A program made the translations under genes and the position numbers. From Tricholoma matsutake (taxonomy: Eukaryota; Basidiomycota; Agaricomycetes; Agaricales; Tricholomataceae), in assembly GCA_026075535.2 (NCBI GenBank), contig AP026545.1, forward strand, positions 2,170,001-2,234,000: a stretch of DNA of 64,000 bases, given 5' to 3'. Below the pieces are notes generated by a model. That model did not search any database. It had not been told where the DNA came from and saw only the letters and a program-made list of their open reading frames with translations. Shown here one piece after another: positions 50,646 through 62,251 of the stretch (the stretch's first letter is position 1; every line of letters starts with the position of its first letter).

Positions 50646-50774
50646 ACATCGCTTCTTGTCTTGTTACCGCGACGTGCACAGCCACCAAAAACTTCGTCGA
50701 CACCGTTTTCATCTTTTGTGGCTCCATCCGTCAACGATCCCAGCAATCCAGTTTAAATAGCGTCTTACCAACGC

Positions 50775-52685
50775 ATGTCAGATTCTGTCAGTAGAAGAGG
50801 GGGGAGATCGGGTGATGCGATGGACGAGGGGAGACTCTCTAGATCGGGTACGCCTCGAACTCCTGGCGACGATCCAATTGACTCTCTGCGGCTCTCTTCA
50901 AGCCGCAGATCCACACAGAATGCTCCCTCAGTGGGCCCTCACAGGACCCAAAGAGGCTCTCCAACCCCCTCCCCCTATGGGGCGGGCATCGTCACTCCGC
51001 GAGCACAGCGATTCAGCGTGCCAGCGCTATCTTCTAGAGATGCAACTGCGTCTCCTGCACCTCCGGCTACCCCTTCTACACCTGCTTCGTGGGCTGATGA
51101 AGTGGCCGATAATCTCTCCTCCCAAGTCATTCAGGACACAGAGATGGCTAGCGATGACTGGAGTGGACCCCAGACCTTCGCCAAAGACCTGGGAGAGTAC
51201 GCTGAGGGATTCCGAGTTGTTCTCAACAGAACGGGATCTCGTCGACCGACTGCTGAAGATCGGCAGCTCATAGCAGAATGACTGGGCTCGGTGCTGGTAG
51301 CAGCTGCCGAGGCTGGTATTGATCGCGACTCGGGGAGTTCCTTCCTCCGAGGAGCAATAGACAAAATTGCAGGGGGCAGTAAACGACCTAGGTCGGGGAC
51401 TGTCACCAACGATCCCAATGTGGATCATCTGGAGGGATGGGATGGGCAACGCCCCCCCCCTCACAAATCAGCGAGGACGCGAGGCCCGAAAGGGGCTCGA
51501 CCTCTTCCTAAACCCCCAGCAGGGGGCGTCTCTTCGTCATGGGGTCGAGGACCTCCTCCCCCCGTGAACTGGTCCACCAGGCCTTCGGGCAGGGGGACCT
51601 TTGCTCAGGTTGCTCGCTTCCCTGGGGGGCGAGCTCCTAACACATCCATGGATGGTCTTGTGCGTCTAGCCAAGGCCTTCCCTGAACTTCCAACCGACAA
51701 GCTGGCAGATATACAGCAGCATGTCGGCCCCTCCAAACCGAAGGCGTCAAAACCTTCACCTACCGTACATGGACCGTCGAGACGACAGGTCCTAGTTCAC
51801 ATTCGTCCCCCCCTTGGGGTGGAGACGAACCCTGCTGACTTCCTGGACCACGTCCGGATCACCCTCGGACTGCACCACTCCAAATTGGTGGCTCAGTCTG
51901 CATCGATGCATGCTGGTAATTTATCAGTAGCTACTGACGTTGTGGCCTCCGAGGAGGACCTTCGTTGCTTCAAGGAAGCTGCCCACAAGGCGTTTCCATT
52001 CGCGCTGCAAGTAGACGCAGCGTTACCTACATCCACATCGTACCTTAAACTGGTCGATGTGTCATTCATCGCTAATGACAAGGCGTTAACGCCTGACGTC
52101 GTCATTGCACACTTGGGAAAGTCCGGAATCTCGGACCTCACAGTGCTTCAAGTCCCCCCCCGAGTAGTACGTGATTCGAAGATGTCGGATACGTGCACCG
52201 TCTACCTTAACATCGCTGACTCAGTCAGCGGTGCACGAGCCAAGGCTCTTATCGGTCGGGGCGTCCAATTTGGACGCTACGTCGCCTATGTTAGGGCTGC
52301 CAGGGCAAACCCTGGACTGCCCCTTTGCCAACGATGCTGGAAGTGGGGTCACCCCACCCCGGCATGCAGAGCTCCACAGATCAAGTGTCCGATCTGTGCA
52401 GGCCCACACCGTAAGGAGCACCATCGTGCCCTTGCAGGGTGTTGTAAGGGAAACGCTAAGGTGAATCCCCCCGTTCCTGCTACCCCAGAGGGGGCAGCCT
52501 GTCCCCACCCGGCTAGGTGTGTAAACTGCCAGAAAAACCACGCATCCGACGATCGTCGATGCAACTTTTGGCGACATCGCTTTGACCGTGACTGGATCAA
52601 AGCTCGCTATGACGAGGTGAGTGTGAGACGCAACTCTCGCTCCCCTCCTGCTTACCATCCCGCAGGACGCGGTGGCCGAACATAA
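50775..52685 (+). pseudogene. TL9 ORF1 with one nonsense mutation
   Basis: Read from ATG 50775, the frame meets TGA at 51279-51281 where other copies have CGA (Arg in the AERLGS segment), a CpG transition. Beyond it the frame is open to the usual stop, with three zinc knuckles intact. A few codons are also missing near NDPNV compared with TL6. A second Met at 51291 allows a 464-aa C-terminal product, but full-length ORF1 cannot be made without readthrough. Confidence 0.93.
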
Positions 52686-54895
52686 ATGAGGGACAGACTC
52701 AGATCTACCCCACAGTTACGCATATTTAGTCAAAATGTAAATCGAAATTGGGGTTACATGGACTCTTTACTGGCAGACTTCGTAGACGACTATGATTTGC
52801 TTTTTATCCAAGAGCCTCCTTGGCGATTAATAAGGCACGCCCCCTCTGCCCACAACAGGGAAGGGGAAGAAGTCATCGGCGCACCAATGAGCCCAAATTG
52901 GGGTACCTTAGTGCGCCCATCGGGGGTTGACGCCCCTCCACGTGTCGCTGTATATTTTGCGAACAGCATCGCCAATCTAAGACCGGGTCTCAGACGAGAT
53001 CTGATCGACAATTGTGACATCCTTCTGTTCTCACTGGGAATAGGGGAGGATGTCATGCTGCTCGCTAACGTTTACTCGGACAGCCAACACTCGGCCATCA
53101 CACTCTTATTCGAGAGCGTCATGACGATCCCACGCTTGCACTTCATGTGTGGCGACTTTAACGTGAGACACGCCTCCTGGGACCCCCAGGGGCCTGAGCA
53201 CTCAATCCATGCTGACCACTTAGTGGAAACGGCTACGGCACTAGGCCTGACGAGAGCCCTACCAGTCATGGAGGGCCCTACTCATTTTCCCCCACAACAG
53301 GGCCTTCACCCCACGGTGATCGACCTGATGTTCGTACCTACAGATCTCAGATTTGTACTGTACTGCGAGATCGTGCCTGAAGCCAGGGGAACGTCTGACC
53401 ACGCCCCCCTGACATTAGTGCTGCCTGGCCCGGGATCTTTGGTTCCGGTTACCAAGTGGTCCATCAAAAAAGGATCCGAGGAGGAAGCATCGTATCGAGA
53501 TGCCGTCTCCTCCGCTTTAACTCCGTGGCTAGATTGGCACGGAGATACATCGGCAGAAATCGATGATGTCGTCTCGGCAATATCCACGATTTTAAACAAG
53601 GCATGGGAAAACCATGCCAAGGAATCCCGCCTCGGCAAGTCGTCCAAAGGTTGGTGGACGGACGAATGCAGCGGTGCCCTAAACGCTTACAGAGCCTCTC
53701 GTGATGAGGGGGACTGGAAGCTCTATAGGAAAGTCATGCGACATGCAAAGCGTGACTTCTTCGACGACCGTATCCAGGAAGTGGCTACGATGAACAGACG
53801 ACCCTGGGACCTGATGTCCTGGACTCGTCAACGCAACCTCCCATCGTACGAGGCTATCTCCTATCGGGGAGAACCATGCAACGATCTGGATTCTCTGTGG
53901 GCTGCCCTTGATGGGTCCTATAACGCCGCATCTGATCGAGAAGTCGATCTGAGCATACTCGAGGAACTTGATCCGGTGCCTGAAAGGGCCTGGATCCCGT
54001 TCTCCGTCACGGAAATGAAAGAAGCGCTTAACGCGTGTTCTTCCCGTTCCGCTCCTGGTCCCGATCATGTTACATGGTCGCACCTAAAACACTGGTGTAG
54101 CAACCCAGAAGTGGCAGGGCTCATCACCCGCATTGCTGAGGCGTGCATCACTGCTGGCCACTGGCCAGTGCACTTCAAGGAGTCCCTGTCGGTAATCATC
54201 CCGAAGCCAGGGAAGCCTAACTACTCTACCCCTAAGTCGTTCAGGCCCATTGTGCTTCTGAACACTCTGGGCAAATTAGTCGAAAAGATGTTGTCGAGGC
54301 GACTTCAATTCGACGGCGTCGCACACGAGGCTTTCGAACAAAACCAATTTGGAGGCGTCGCCCAGCGTTCCACTGAGGATGCAGGTATTTACCTTACCCA
54401 CCTGGTCAGAGCAGGATGGGCCAAGGGGCTCAAAACGAGCGTTGTCGCTTTCGACATCGCTCAATTCTTCCCCTCCTTGAACCACCAAGTTCTGTTGGAG
54501 ATCATCTCTCGGTCGGGGTTCCCTGCACAAGTAGTGAACTTCTTCCGTTCTTATCTTGTTGGTCGCAAAACGACCTACAAATGGAACGCTTTCTCATCTG
54601 GCCCCTTTGCAGCAGATGTGGGAGTGGGCCAAGGCTCTGCCCTGTCCCCTGTTTTATCGGCGCTATATTTGACGCCCATCATGAAGCTCTTCAGAAGAAG
54701 CGAAATCGGCAGAGATGTCGACCTCATGTCCTATGTGGACGATGGCACCCTCATCGCCTGCTCCCCACAGCTAGAGGATAACCTCCCCTTGCTCAAGAAA
54801 GCGTATGGCTGGATATTCCAGGCGTTCACCTCCCTCGGGCTCGTCCTTGAACACGACAAGTCCGAAATATTTCATTTCTCAAGGGCGAGGAGATT
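52686..54895 (+). pseudogene. TL9 ORF2, N-terminal ~737 codons
   Basis: Endonuclease motifs (QN, QEPPW, GDFN, SDH) and RT with FDIAQFF and YVDD are intact. The frame stops near residue 738 (SRARRF), where PEe begins and supplies a stop codon within a few bases. No RNase H or CCHC remains in the window. Confidence 0.93.
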
Positions 54896-55675
54896 CGCTC
54901 CTTGACTTGTTACAACCACCATAAATAGTGGTAAACACCTCTGCTCAACGTTGCACACGACGTCGACACTTCAATTTTTGTCCGATTTTCGATCGGATTT
55001 CGCCATCACGAACGCTCTCGGCGTCTCCAGGCCTGCCCTGATTTGCTAAGAGATCCGTCCATCTGATCTCCGTGGATGCCCCGGTCATTGTTTTTGACAA
55101 TGGCTGCTATCTGTCTCGTTCTCCTGGGCTTCGAGGATCCTGACTAGGTGAGTGTTGTTTATGAAAGAGTAGTCTGGGTCCCTCTGGGGGCTTAGAGTGG
55201 GTGTGGGATGCCTGCTTCAACGCTCGCCCAAGTCGACACACTCGTTTAGTTGGGGGAGGTCTGGCTTAGGGAGAAGGGACGTTATCACTGGATTGCTGGT
55301 TGTCTGGGAGGCTTCTAGCCTCCATGCTCTGTGAGTTTCTATTACTAGAGACATGCTACACTGACTACCCGTTGGAATACACCATCGTTAAAAGGGGCCG
55401 GGCGATGGTGCCCCCTGGCAGCTAGGTCGTCACCTTGGTGGCCGCCACTCTCCACCAACTCTCTACCTCCGGTGCTCACTCTTCTAGGGTGTTATGACCC
55501 GGGTTCAATCTTCTCCCACTAGGCAGCAGGATGTGCGGCTTGCTCGCCCCCTCGGAGCGTTCGGAGGCTGCATCGGGTGGACCCGGAATATAGATAAGGG
55601 ACCAGTCGTTATCGACTCCACGCTGCATATTTTGATCCTTGCCATCATCTACTAGCACTAACACACACTCTCTCA
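54896..55675 (+). other. PEe 5' UTR
   Basis: PE-type leader with the three conserved hairpins. The 5' junction reads ATTCGCTCC. Confidence 0.75.
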
Positions 55676-55916
55676 ATGCCCAAACGGCGAACCAGAGTCC
55701 AACCACCACATCGGGGTCTACGTGACCCCGTTCTGATCACGGGCGACATCTTTGATGATGACGTCCAAGACTACGACACCCGGTTCGTGCAAGACGAATC
55801 GGAGGTAGCAGCTGCTTTCAGGGCAGCTAGAGATTTATGGGCCGGGGAAGACCTCTCCGACCCTAACGATGATGACGACGACGAGGATTCTCTTGCTATG
55901 CAGGAGGCCCTCAATT
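55676..55916 (+). pseudogene. PEe ORF, first ~80 codons
   Basis: Starts MPKRRTRVQPPHRGL and continues through the acidic region (DDDDDEDS), then is broken by the TL8 poly(T). From codon ~40 it differs from PEb, PEc and PEd (FVQDESEVAAAFRAA), making a third subfamily. It continues at 62394-62466 with 24 more codons up to AQDVH, where PEf interrupts. Function unknown. Confidence 0.85.
55901..55916. repeat. Target-site duplication of TL8 (16 bp; second copy 62378-62393)
   Basis: CAGGAGGCCCTCAATT is PEe ORF sequence, present on both sides of TL8. Confidence 0.96.
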
Positions 55917-55933
55917 TTTTTTTTTTTTTTTTT

Positions 55934-56458
55934 GGGTCAAAAATTTATAACGCGGCGCCCGATCGCAGTCCGCGGTAGAGACGTACAAACGAAGTACACT
56001 ACGCCCAGCCCAAGTCCTCCTCCTGCTGATCTTCGCACCAACCACCTGGATAGCTGCAACGACCACTAAGGGGGCCCCCTTTATCGAGTAAACGGACTTG
56101 CCAGTGGTGGCGTACCGACAACCCGAGCTTGACGATGTCGTGTTCCCCGAATCCCTACGGGTATGTGTGCAAGATTTAGGGGAAACTGCCGCCCCGACGT
56201 GAGCCTCTCAGCTCGGAAAGGAGAGCGTAGTCGACTGGAGTCGTCGTAACGCATAACCGACAGCGGATCTGAAAGCGCTCAGGCGCCTCCCCGAACCGGT
56301 ACCTAGGTTCGTGTCCCCCCTCCCTGACAGTCGCTCCTGAACACGGGTGGGCCCCCTTTATGAGGGTTAACGGACTCATCTGGTGCCCTACGGCCACCCC
56401 GACATACCGATAACACTAGCTAGAACCAGACGGGGGTCATACGCCCTGCGCGCACAAC
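55934..56458 (-). other. TL8 3' UTR with duplicated module
   Basis: Terminal stem-loop next to poly(A). Two diverged copies of one module, read on the plus strand: GGGCCCCCTTTAT...CGGACT at 56072-56098 and again at 56349-56376. No ORF. Confidence 0.8.
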
Positions 56459-59400
56459 CTATCCTGGATCCCACGCAAGTGAGTTGAACGACCCAAGCAC
56501 TGGGTTATTGTCCATAAATTCGCTGAAGCCTTCGACGGAGTCGGGGCTTGCACGAGTTTCCTTGCGATCCACCTTGGGGCAGACGCGTAGTAGGTGGTCT
56601 CGAGTTTGTATCTCAGGACCAAGACACCAGCATTGGTATTCCCCGTCGAGGGACAGACGTCGACGATACTCCCCTATAGGAGCATGGCCAGTGATCATAC
56701 GAGTTGAACGGGAAGTCAACGTAGTGTTGCTCCCCATGACTTTCAGCCAAGGCCCACCTTTGTGAGTCGAGGGTAATGCCGGTTTTCCACCAACTCCTTT
56801 GAGCTGGTAGAAATGTCGTCCACGGTACGCAGGATCTGCGAACCGGGTGTGCCAATCCTTACAAACGGCCTTTTCGACCTGGTTTTTAAGGTAGTCTAGA
56901 GACGTCCGCGGGTGTCTGCCCACGGAGATCTTGGTAGATGTAGCAACATCGTGAGCCATCTTATGTACGTTCCACTCGAATTTCGAGGGAACATGCCAGA
57001 ATGTAATGTTCCTCTCCTCGTCCCCGGATAGCCAGGGACGAAGGGAGCGACAAGCGTCCAGAGCAAAGATTTGCTCAGAGCGTGGTCTAGGATCAACTAG
57101 GGATTCGATGCCCGTAGTAGAGTCCGAGAATATCACCAGCTTTTTGCATCCTCTGCTGCAAGCAGCCGAGACGCCCAGTTGGAGAGCAAAGAGTTCGACT
57201 TCTGGGGGGGTTCTCCTCCCAGAAGCTGAGACAATGCGATCTACCTGTTCTCCCTGTCCAAAGACAAGAGCGCAGGCGACAGCTTGAAATTTGGCATCTG
57301 TGGGCACCGAAGCGTCCACTGCAACGACAAGAGTGTCTCCCTCGATCTGGGCAGAAGCCCAGGCTTTATCGAGGTCACTCCTGTAAGAATTCCTCGCTCC
57401 ATCCTTCTTAGAGGTGATGCGATGAGAGGAGAAACGAGTGGGGAATAGGTCCTTCACTCTGTTTCCAGGTGTGTTTTCTTCCCCAAAGGGGTCGAACTCA
57501 TCGCCTGGTACAAGGGCCAGAGCTGCAGCCGAAGCGACAGATGGGCCTTGCAGGTTTAATGTGTCAAGCACATTCCCTCCCCAGAGTCCTAGCTCATGAG
57601 AGTGGGTGGTACCAACGTGATTGGGCCCTAAGATCGCTCTTAGGGGGTGAGATGGAGCCAACAGAGGGGTTCTGAATACCCCTCTGTCGACTAAACGACG
57701 CAGTAACAGCTGCATGGGCAGCAGTCCTGCGATACTTTCCAGGCTGCCGATAGGGGTGGTCCTGAAGGCACCGAGGATCCAGCGAGCAGCGATGGACTGC
57801 ACCTGGGCCAGCGTTTTGATGACACCCTTGACGCGAGCGCCCTTGAAGTGCCAGAGTCTGAGCCCGTATGTCATGATGGGTACGACACACGAGCGGTACA
57901 GGAGGCGTTTCTGCATAGGGGTAAGCCCTCTAACAGAATTGCCGAGCATTCCCATCGCCCTCGCAGTGGTGAGGGCTTTGGTGGAGTAGAACCGCGTGTG
58001 CTCCTTGAAAGAGAGCTTACGGTCGAAGAAAAAGCCAAGGTACCTCCAGGTACCCTTGGGTTTGAGGGGAGAATTGCCCGTGTATGGGGCAAAGCCGAGA
58101 TCGATGGGTAGGGGAGTGAAACTCCTCGCCCTTGAGAAATGAAATATTTCGGACTTGTCGTGTTCAAGGACAAGCCCGAGGGAGGTGAACGCCTGGAATA
58201 TCCAGCCGTATGCTTTTTTGAGCAAGGGGAGGTTATCCTCTAGCTGTGGGGAGCGGGCGATGAGGGTGCCATCGTCCACATAGGACATGAGATCAACATC
58301 TCTGCCGATTTCGCTTCTTCTGAAGAGCTTCATGATGGGCGTCAAATATAACGCCGATAAAACAGGGGACAGGGCAGAGCCTTGGCCCACTCCCACATCT
58401 GCTGCGAAGGAGCCAGATGAGAAAGCGTTCCATTTGTAGGTCGTTTTGCGACCAACAAGATAAGAACGGAAGAAGTTCACTACTTGTGCAGGGAACCCCG
58501 ACCGAGAGATGATCTCCAACAGAACCTGGTGGTTCAAGGAGGGGAAGAATTGAGCGATGTCGAAAGCGACAACGCTCGTTTTGAGCCCCTTAGCCCATCC
58601 TGCTCTGACCAGGTGGGTAAGGTAGATACCTGCATCCTCGGTGGAACGCTGGGCGACGCCTCCAAATTGGTTTTGTTCGAAAGCCTCGTGTGCGACACCG
58701 TCGAATTGAAGTCGCCTCGACAACATCTTTTCGACTAATTTGCCCAGAGTGTTCAGAAGCACAATGGGCCTGAACGACTTAGGGGTAGAGTAGTTAGGCT
58801 TCCCTGGCTTCGGGATGATTACCGACAGGGACTCCTTGAAGTGTGCTGGCCAGTGGCCGGCAGTGATGCACGCCTCAGCAATGCGGGTGATGAGCCCTGC
58901 CACTTCTGGGTTGCTACACCAGTGTTTTAGGTGCGACCACGTAACATGATCGGGACCTGGAGCGGAACGGGAAGAACACGCGTTAAGCGCTTCTTTCATT
59001 TCCGTGACGGAGAACGGGATCCAGACCCTTTCAGGCACCGGATCCAATTCCTCGAGTATGCTCAGATCGACAACTCGATCAGATGCGGCGTTATAGGACC
59101 CATCAAGGGCAGCCCACAGAGAATCCAGATCGTTACATGGTTCACCCCGATAGGAGATAGCCTCGTACGATGGGAGGTTGCGTTGACGAGTCCAGGACAT
59201 CAGGTCCCAGGGTCGTCTGTTCATCGTAGCCACTTCTTGGATACGGTCGTCGAAGAAGTCACGCTTCGCATGTCGCATGACTTTCCTATAGAGCTTCCAG
59301 TCCCCCTCATCACGAGAGGCTCTGTAAGCGTCTAGGGCACCGCTGCATTCGTCCGTCCACCAGCCTTTGGACGACTTGCCGAGGCGAGATTCCTTGGCAT

Positions 59401-60328
59401 GGTTTTCCCATGCCTTGTTTAAAATCGTTGATATCGCCGAGACGACATCATCGATTTCTGCCGATGTATCTCCGTGCCAATCTAGCCACGGGGTTAAAGC
59501 GGAGGAGACGGCATCTCGATACGATGCTTCCTCCTCGGATCCTTTTTTGATGGACCACTTGGTAACCGGGACCAAAGATCCCGGGCCAGGCAGCACTAAT
59601 GTCAGGGGGGCGTGGTCAGACGTTCCCCTGGCTTCAGGTACAATCTCACAGTACAATACAAATCTGAGATTTGTAGGTACGAACATCAGGTCGATCACCG
59701 TGGGGTGAAGGCCCTGTTGAGGGGGGAAATGCGTAGGGCCCTCCACTACTGGTAGGGCTCTGGTCAGGCCTAATGCCGTAGCCGTTTCCACCAAGTGGTC
59801 GGCGTGGATCGAGTGTTCAGGCCCCTGGGGATCCCAGGATGCGTGTCTCACGTTAAAATCGCCGCACATGAAGTGTAAGCGTGGGATCATCATGACGTTC
59901 TCGAATAAGAGCGTGATGGCCGAATGTTGGCTGTCCGAGTAGACGTTAGCGAGCAGCATGACATCCTCCCCTATTCCCAATGAGAAGAGTAGGATGTCCC
60001 GATTGTCGATCAGATCTCGTCTGAGACCCGGTCTTAGATTAGCGATGCTGTTTGCAAAATAGACAGCCACGCGTGGAGGGGAGTCAATCCCTGATGGGCG
60101 CACTAGGGTACCCCAATTCGGGCTCATTGGTGCGCCTATAACTTCTTCCCCTTCCCTGTTGTGGGCAGAGGGGGCGTGTCTTATTAATCGCCAAGGAGGC
60201 TCTTGGATGAAAAGCAAATCATAGTCGTCTACAAAATCTGCCAGTAGAGAGTCCATGTAACCCCAGTTTCGATTTACATTTTGACTAAATATGCGTAACT
60301 GTGGGGTAGCTCTAAGTCTGTCCCTCAT
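56459..60328 (-). CDS. TL8 ORF2: endonuclease/reverse transcriptase/RNase H, intact
   Basis: 1289 aa. Order: APE-like endonuclease 1-240 (QN 16-17, QEPPW 42-46, GDFN 156-159, SDH 237-239) that would nick target DNA; linker; RT ~440-800 (Asp590, GQGSALSP, YVDD 683-686) that would copy element RNA from the nick; RNase H ~1000-1130 (Asp1005, Glu1045, Asp1069, Asp1127); C-terminal CCHC 1233-1250. Small differences from TL3 are scattered and conservative. The domain order with RNase H places it in the I/Tad1-type group. The ATG abuts the ORF1 stop (TAAATG), so it is probably translated by reinitiation. Confidence 0.96.
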   Translation of the reverse strand: MRDRLRATPQLRIFSQNVNRNWGYMDSLLADFVDDYDLLFIQEPPWRLIRHAPSAHNREGEEVIGAPMSPNWGTLVRPSGIDSPPRVAVYFANSIANLRPGLRRDLIDNRDILLFSLGIGEDVMLLANVYSDSQHSAITLLFENVMMIPRLHFMCGDFNVRHASWDPQGPEHSIHADHLVETATALGLTRALPVVEGPTHFPPQQGLHPTVIDLMFVPTNLRFVLYCEIVPEARGTSDHAPLTLVLPGPGSLVPVTKWSIKKGSEEEASYRDAVSSALTPWLDWHGDTSAEIDDVVSAISTILNKAWENHAKESRLGKSSKGWWTDECSGALDAYRASRDEGDWKLYRKVMRHAKRDFFDDRIQEVATMNRRPWDLMSWTRQRNLPSYEAISYRGEPCNDLDSLWAALDGSYNAASDRVVDLSILEELDPVPERVWIPFSVTEMKEALNACSSRSAPGPDHVTWSHLKHWCSNPEVAGLITRIAEACITAGHWPAHFKESLSVIIPKPGKPNYSTPKSFRPIVLLNTLGKLVEKMLSRRLQFDGVAHEAFEQNQFGGVAQRSTEDAGIYLTHLVRAGWAKGLKTSVVAFDIAQFFPSLNHQVLLEIISRSGFPAQVVNFFRSYLVGRKTTYKWNAFSSGSFAADVGVGQGSALSPVLSALYLTPIMKLFRRSEIGRDVDLMSYVDDGTLIARSPQLEDNLPLLKKAYGWIFQAFTSLGLVLEHDKSEIFHFSRARSFTPLPIDLGFAPYTGNSPLKPKGTWRYLGFFFDRKLSFKEHTRFYSTKALTTARAMGMLGNSVRGLTPMQKRLLYRSCVVPIMTYGLRLWHFKGARVKGVIKTLAQVQSIAARWILGAFRTTPIGSLESIAGLLPMQLLLRRLVDRGVFRTPLLAPSHPLRAILGPNHVGTTHSHELGLWGGNVLDTLNLQGPSVASAAALALVPGDEFDPFGEENTPGNRVKDLFPTRFSSHRITSKKDGARNSYRSDLDKAWASAQIEGDTLVVAVDASVPTDAKFQAVACALVFGQGEQVDRIVSASGRRTPPEVELFALQLGVSAACSRGCKKLVIFSDSTTGIESLVDPRPRSEQIFALDACRSLRPWLSGDEERNITFWHVPSKFEWNVHKMAHDVATSTKISVGRHPRTSLDYLKNQVEKAVCKDWHTRFADPAYRGRHFYQLKGVGGKPALPSTHKGGPWLKVMGSNTTLTSRSTRMITGHAPIGEYRRRLSLDGEYQCWCLGPEIQTRDHLLRVCPKVDRKETRASPDSVEGFSEFMDNNPVLGSFNSLAWDPG

Positions 60329-62251
60329 TTACGTTCGGCCACCGCGTCCTGCGGGATGGTAAGTGAGAGGGGAGCGAGAGTTGCGTCTCGCACTCACCTC
60401 GTCATAGCGCGCCTTGATCCAGTCACGGTCAAAGCGGTGTCGCCAGAAATTGCATCGACGATTGTCGGATGCGTGGTTCTTCCGGCAGTTAAGACACCTA
60501 GCCGGGTGAGGACATGCTGCCCCCTCTGGGGTAGCTGGGATGGGAGGGTTCGCCTTGGCGTTTCCCTTACAGCACCCCGCTAGGGCACGATGGTGCTCCT
60601 TGCGGTGTGGTCCTGCACAGATCGGGCATTTCGACTGTGGAGCTCTGCATGCTGGGGTGGGGTGCCCCCACTTCCAGCACCGTTGGCATAGTGGGAGTCC
60701 CGGGTTCGCCCTGGCTGCCCTAACGTAGGCGACGTAGCGTCCAAACTGGACACCACGCCCGATGAGAGCTTTCGCTCGTGCGCCACTGACGGAGTCAGCA
60801 ACGTTGAGGTAGACGGTGCACGTGTCCGACATTCTCGAATCACGGACGACCCGTGGGGGGACTTGCAGGACGGTGAGGTCAGATATGCCTGACTTCCCCA
60901 GGTGAGCTATGACGACATCAGGCGTGATGGCCTTGTCGTTTGCGATGTAGGGCACGTCTACCAGCTTGAGGTAGGACGTGGACGTAGGTAGCGCTGCGTC
61001 GATTTGGAGCGCGTAGGGGAAGGCCTTGTGAGCCGCCTCCTTGAAACATCGTAGGTCCTCGTCCGAGGCCACTACGTCAGTTGACACCGAGAGATTCCCG
61101 GCGTGCATGGTAGCAGACTGTGCCACTAGCTTGGAGTGGTGCAGTCCTAAGGTCGTCCGGACATGGTCCAGGAAATCAGCGGGGTTCGTTCCCTCCTCTA
61201 GGGGGGGTCGAACGTGAACGAGGACCTGTCTTCGAGACGGTCCGTGAACGGTGGGCGAAGGCTTTGCAGCCTTGGGCCTGGATGGACCGACGTGCTGCTG
61301 GATGTCAGCTAGTTTGTCGGTTGGAAGCTCAGGGAAGGCCTTGGCTAGTCGCACAAGGCCGTCCATGGATGTGTTAGGAGCTCGCCCCCCGGGGAAGCGA
61401 GCAACCTGAGCAAACGTCCCCCTGCCCGAAGGCTTGGTTGACATGTTCACGGGGGGAGGAGGTCCTCTGCCCCATGAAGAAGATGTGCCCCCTGTTGGGG
61501 GTTTAGGAAGAGGTCGAGCCCCTCTCGGGCCTCGTGTCCTCGCAGATTTGTGAGGGGGGGGGCGTGGCCCATCCCATCCCTCCAGGTGCTCCGTCCTTGG
61601 GACGTCGTTGGGGTCGGTAGTCGCAGGTCGTTTGCCTGCACCGCCAGCCCTGTCGATGGCTCTTCGGAGGGTCGTGTTCCCCGAGTCTCGATGGAATCCA
61701 ACTGTGGTCGCTGCATACAGCACCGCCCCCAGTTGTTCTGCGATTTCCTGCCGTTGTTCAGCAGTAGGTTGTCGGGCTCCAGTCCTGTTCAGAACAGTGA
61801 TGAATCCCTGGGCATATTCCCCGAGGTCGTGGGCGAAGGTGACTGGACCGGCCCAATCGTCGTCCGCATCGCTCGCCATCACCGTGTCTTGGATCACGGG
61901 CTCGGGGTTGGGTGTCAAGGCTTCGTCTCCCCACCGAGAGGCAGGAGTGGAAGGAGTGGTAGGTGGTGCAGGGGACGCTGTGGCCCTCCTGGGAGATAGT
62001 GTCGGCACGCTGAATCGCTGTGCGCGAGGTGTGATCGTTCCGGCCCCATATGGGGAGGGAGTTGGAGAGCTTCTTTGGGACCGGTGAGGGCCCACCGAAG
62101 GTGCTATCTGTGAGGATCTACGGCCCCCAGAGGGCCGTAGAGAATCAATGGGGTCGTCGCCAGGAGTTCTGGGCGTACCGGCTCTGGAAGGGTTCCCCAC
62201 GTCCATCACTTCGCCCGATCTCCCCCTTACTCTGCTAACAGAATCTGACAT
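60329..62251 (-). CDS. TL8 ORF1: gag-like protein, second ORF1 subfamily
   Basis: 640 aa, intact. N-terminal region of the TL2 type (PSGGRRSSQ, ASRWGDEALT, ASDADDDW), central conserved region ~345-520, three zinc knuckles ~522-600, basic tail. Predicted to coat element RNA. The start is fixed by an in-frame TAA a few codons upstream (GGTTTAAATAGC context). The ORF2 of this element is as close to other TL ORF2s as they are to each other, although the ORF1 N-terminus is clearly divergent. Confidence 0.95.
   Translation of the reverse strand: MSDSVSRVRGRSGEVMDVGNPSRAGTPRTPGDDPIDSLRPSGGRRSSQIAPSVGPHRSQRSSPTPSPYGAGTITPRAQRFSVPTLSPRRATASPAPPTTPSTPASRWGDEALTPNPEPVIQDTVMASDADDDWAGPVTFAHDLGEYAQGFITVLNRTGARQPTAEQRQEIAEQLGAVLYAATTVGFHRDSGNTTLRRAIDRAGGAGKRPATTDPNDVPRTEHLEGWDGPRPPPHKSARTRGPRGARPLPKPPTGGTSSSWGRGPPPPVNMSTKPSGRGTFAQVARFPGGRAPNTSMDGLVRLAKAFPELPTDKLADIQQHVGPSRPKAAKPSPTVHGPSRRQVLVHVRPPLEEGTNPADFLDHVRTTLGLHHSKLVAQSATMHAGNLSVSTDVVASDEDLRCFKEAAHKAFPYALQIDAALPTSTSYLKLVDVPYIANDKAITPDVVIAHLGKSGISDLTVLQVPPRVVRDSRMSDTCTVYLNVADSVSGARAKALIGRGVQFGRYVAYVRAARANPGLPLCQRCWKWGHPTPACRAPQSKCPICAGPHRKEHHRALAGCCKGNAKANPPIPATPEGAACPHPARCLNCRKNHASDNRRCNFWRHRFDRDWIKARYDEVSARRNSRSPLTYHPAGRGGRT

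Larger units (their letters stand above)
50648..54895 (+). mobile_element. TL9: plus-strand autonomous element truncated by PEe
   Basis: The only plus-strand TL copy. The 5' end (GCTTCTTGTCTTG from 50651) has inserted into PEg. ORF1 carries a nonsense mutation. ORF2 is cut after YVDD by the PEe 5' end, and the 3' part lies outside the window. Confidence 0.92.
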
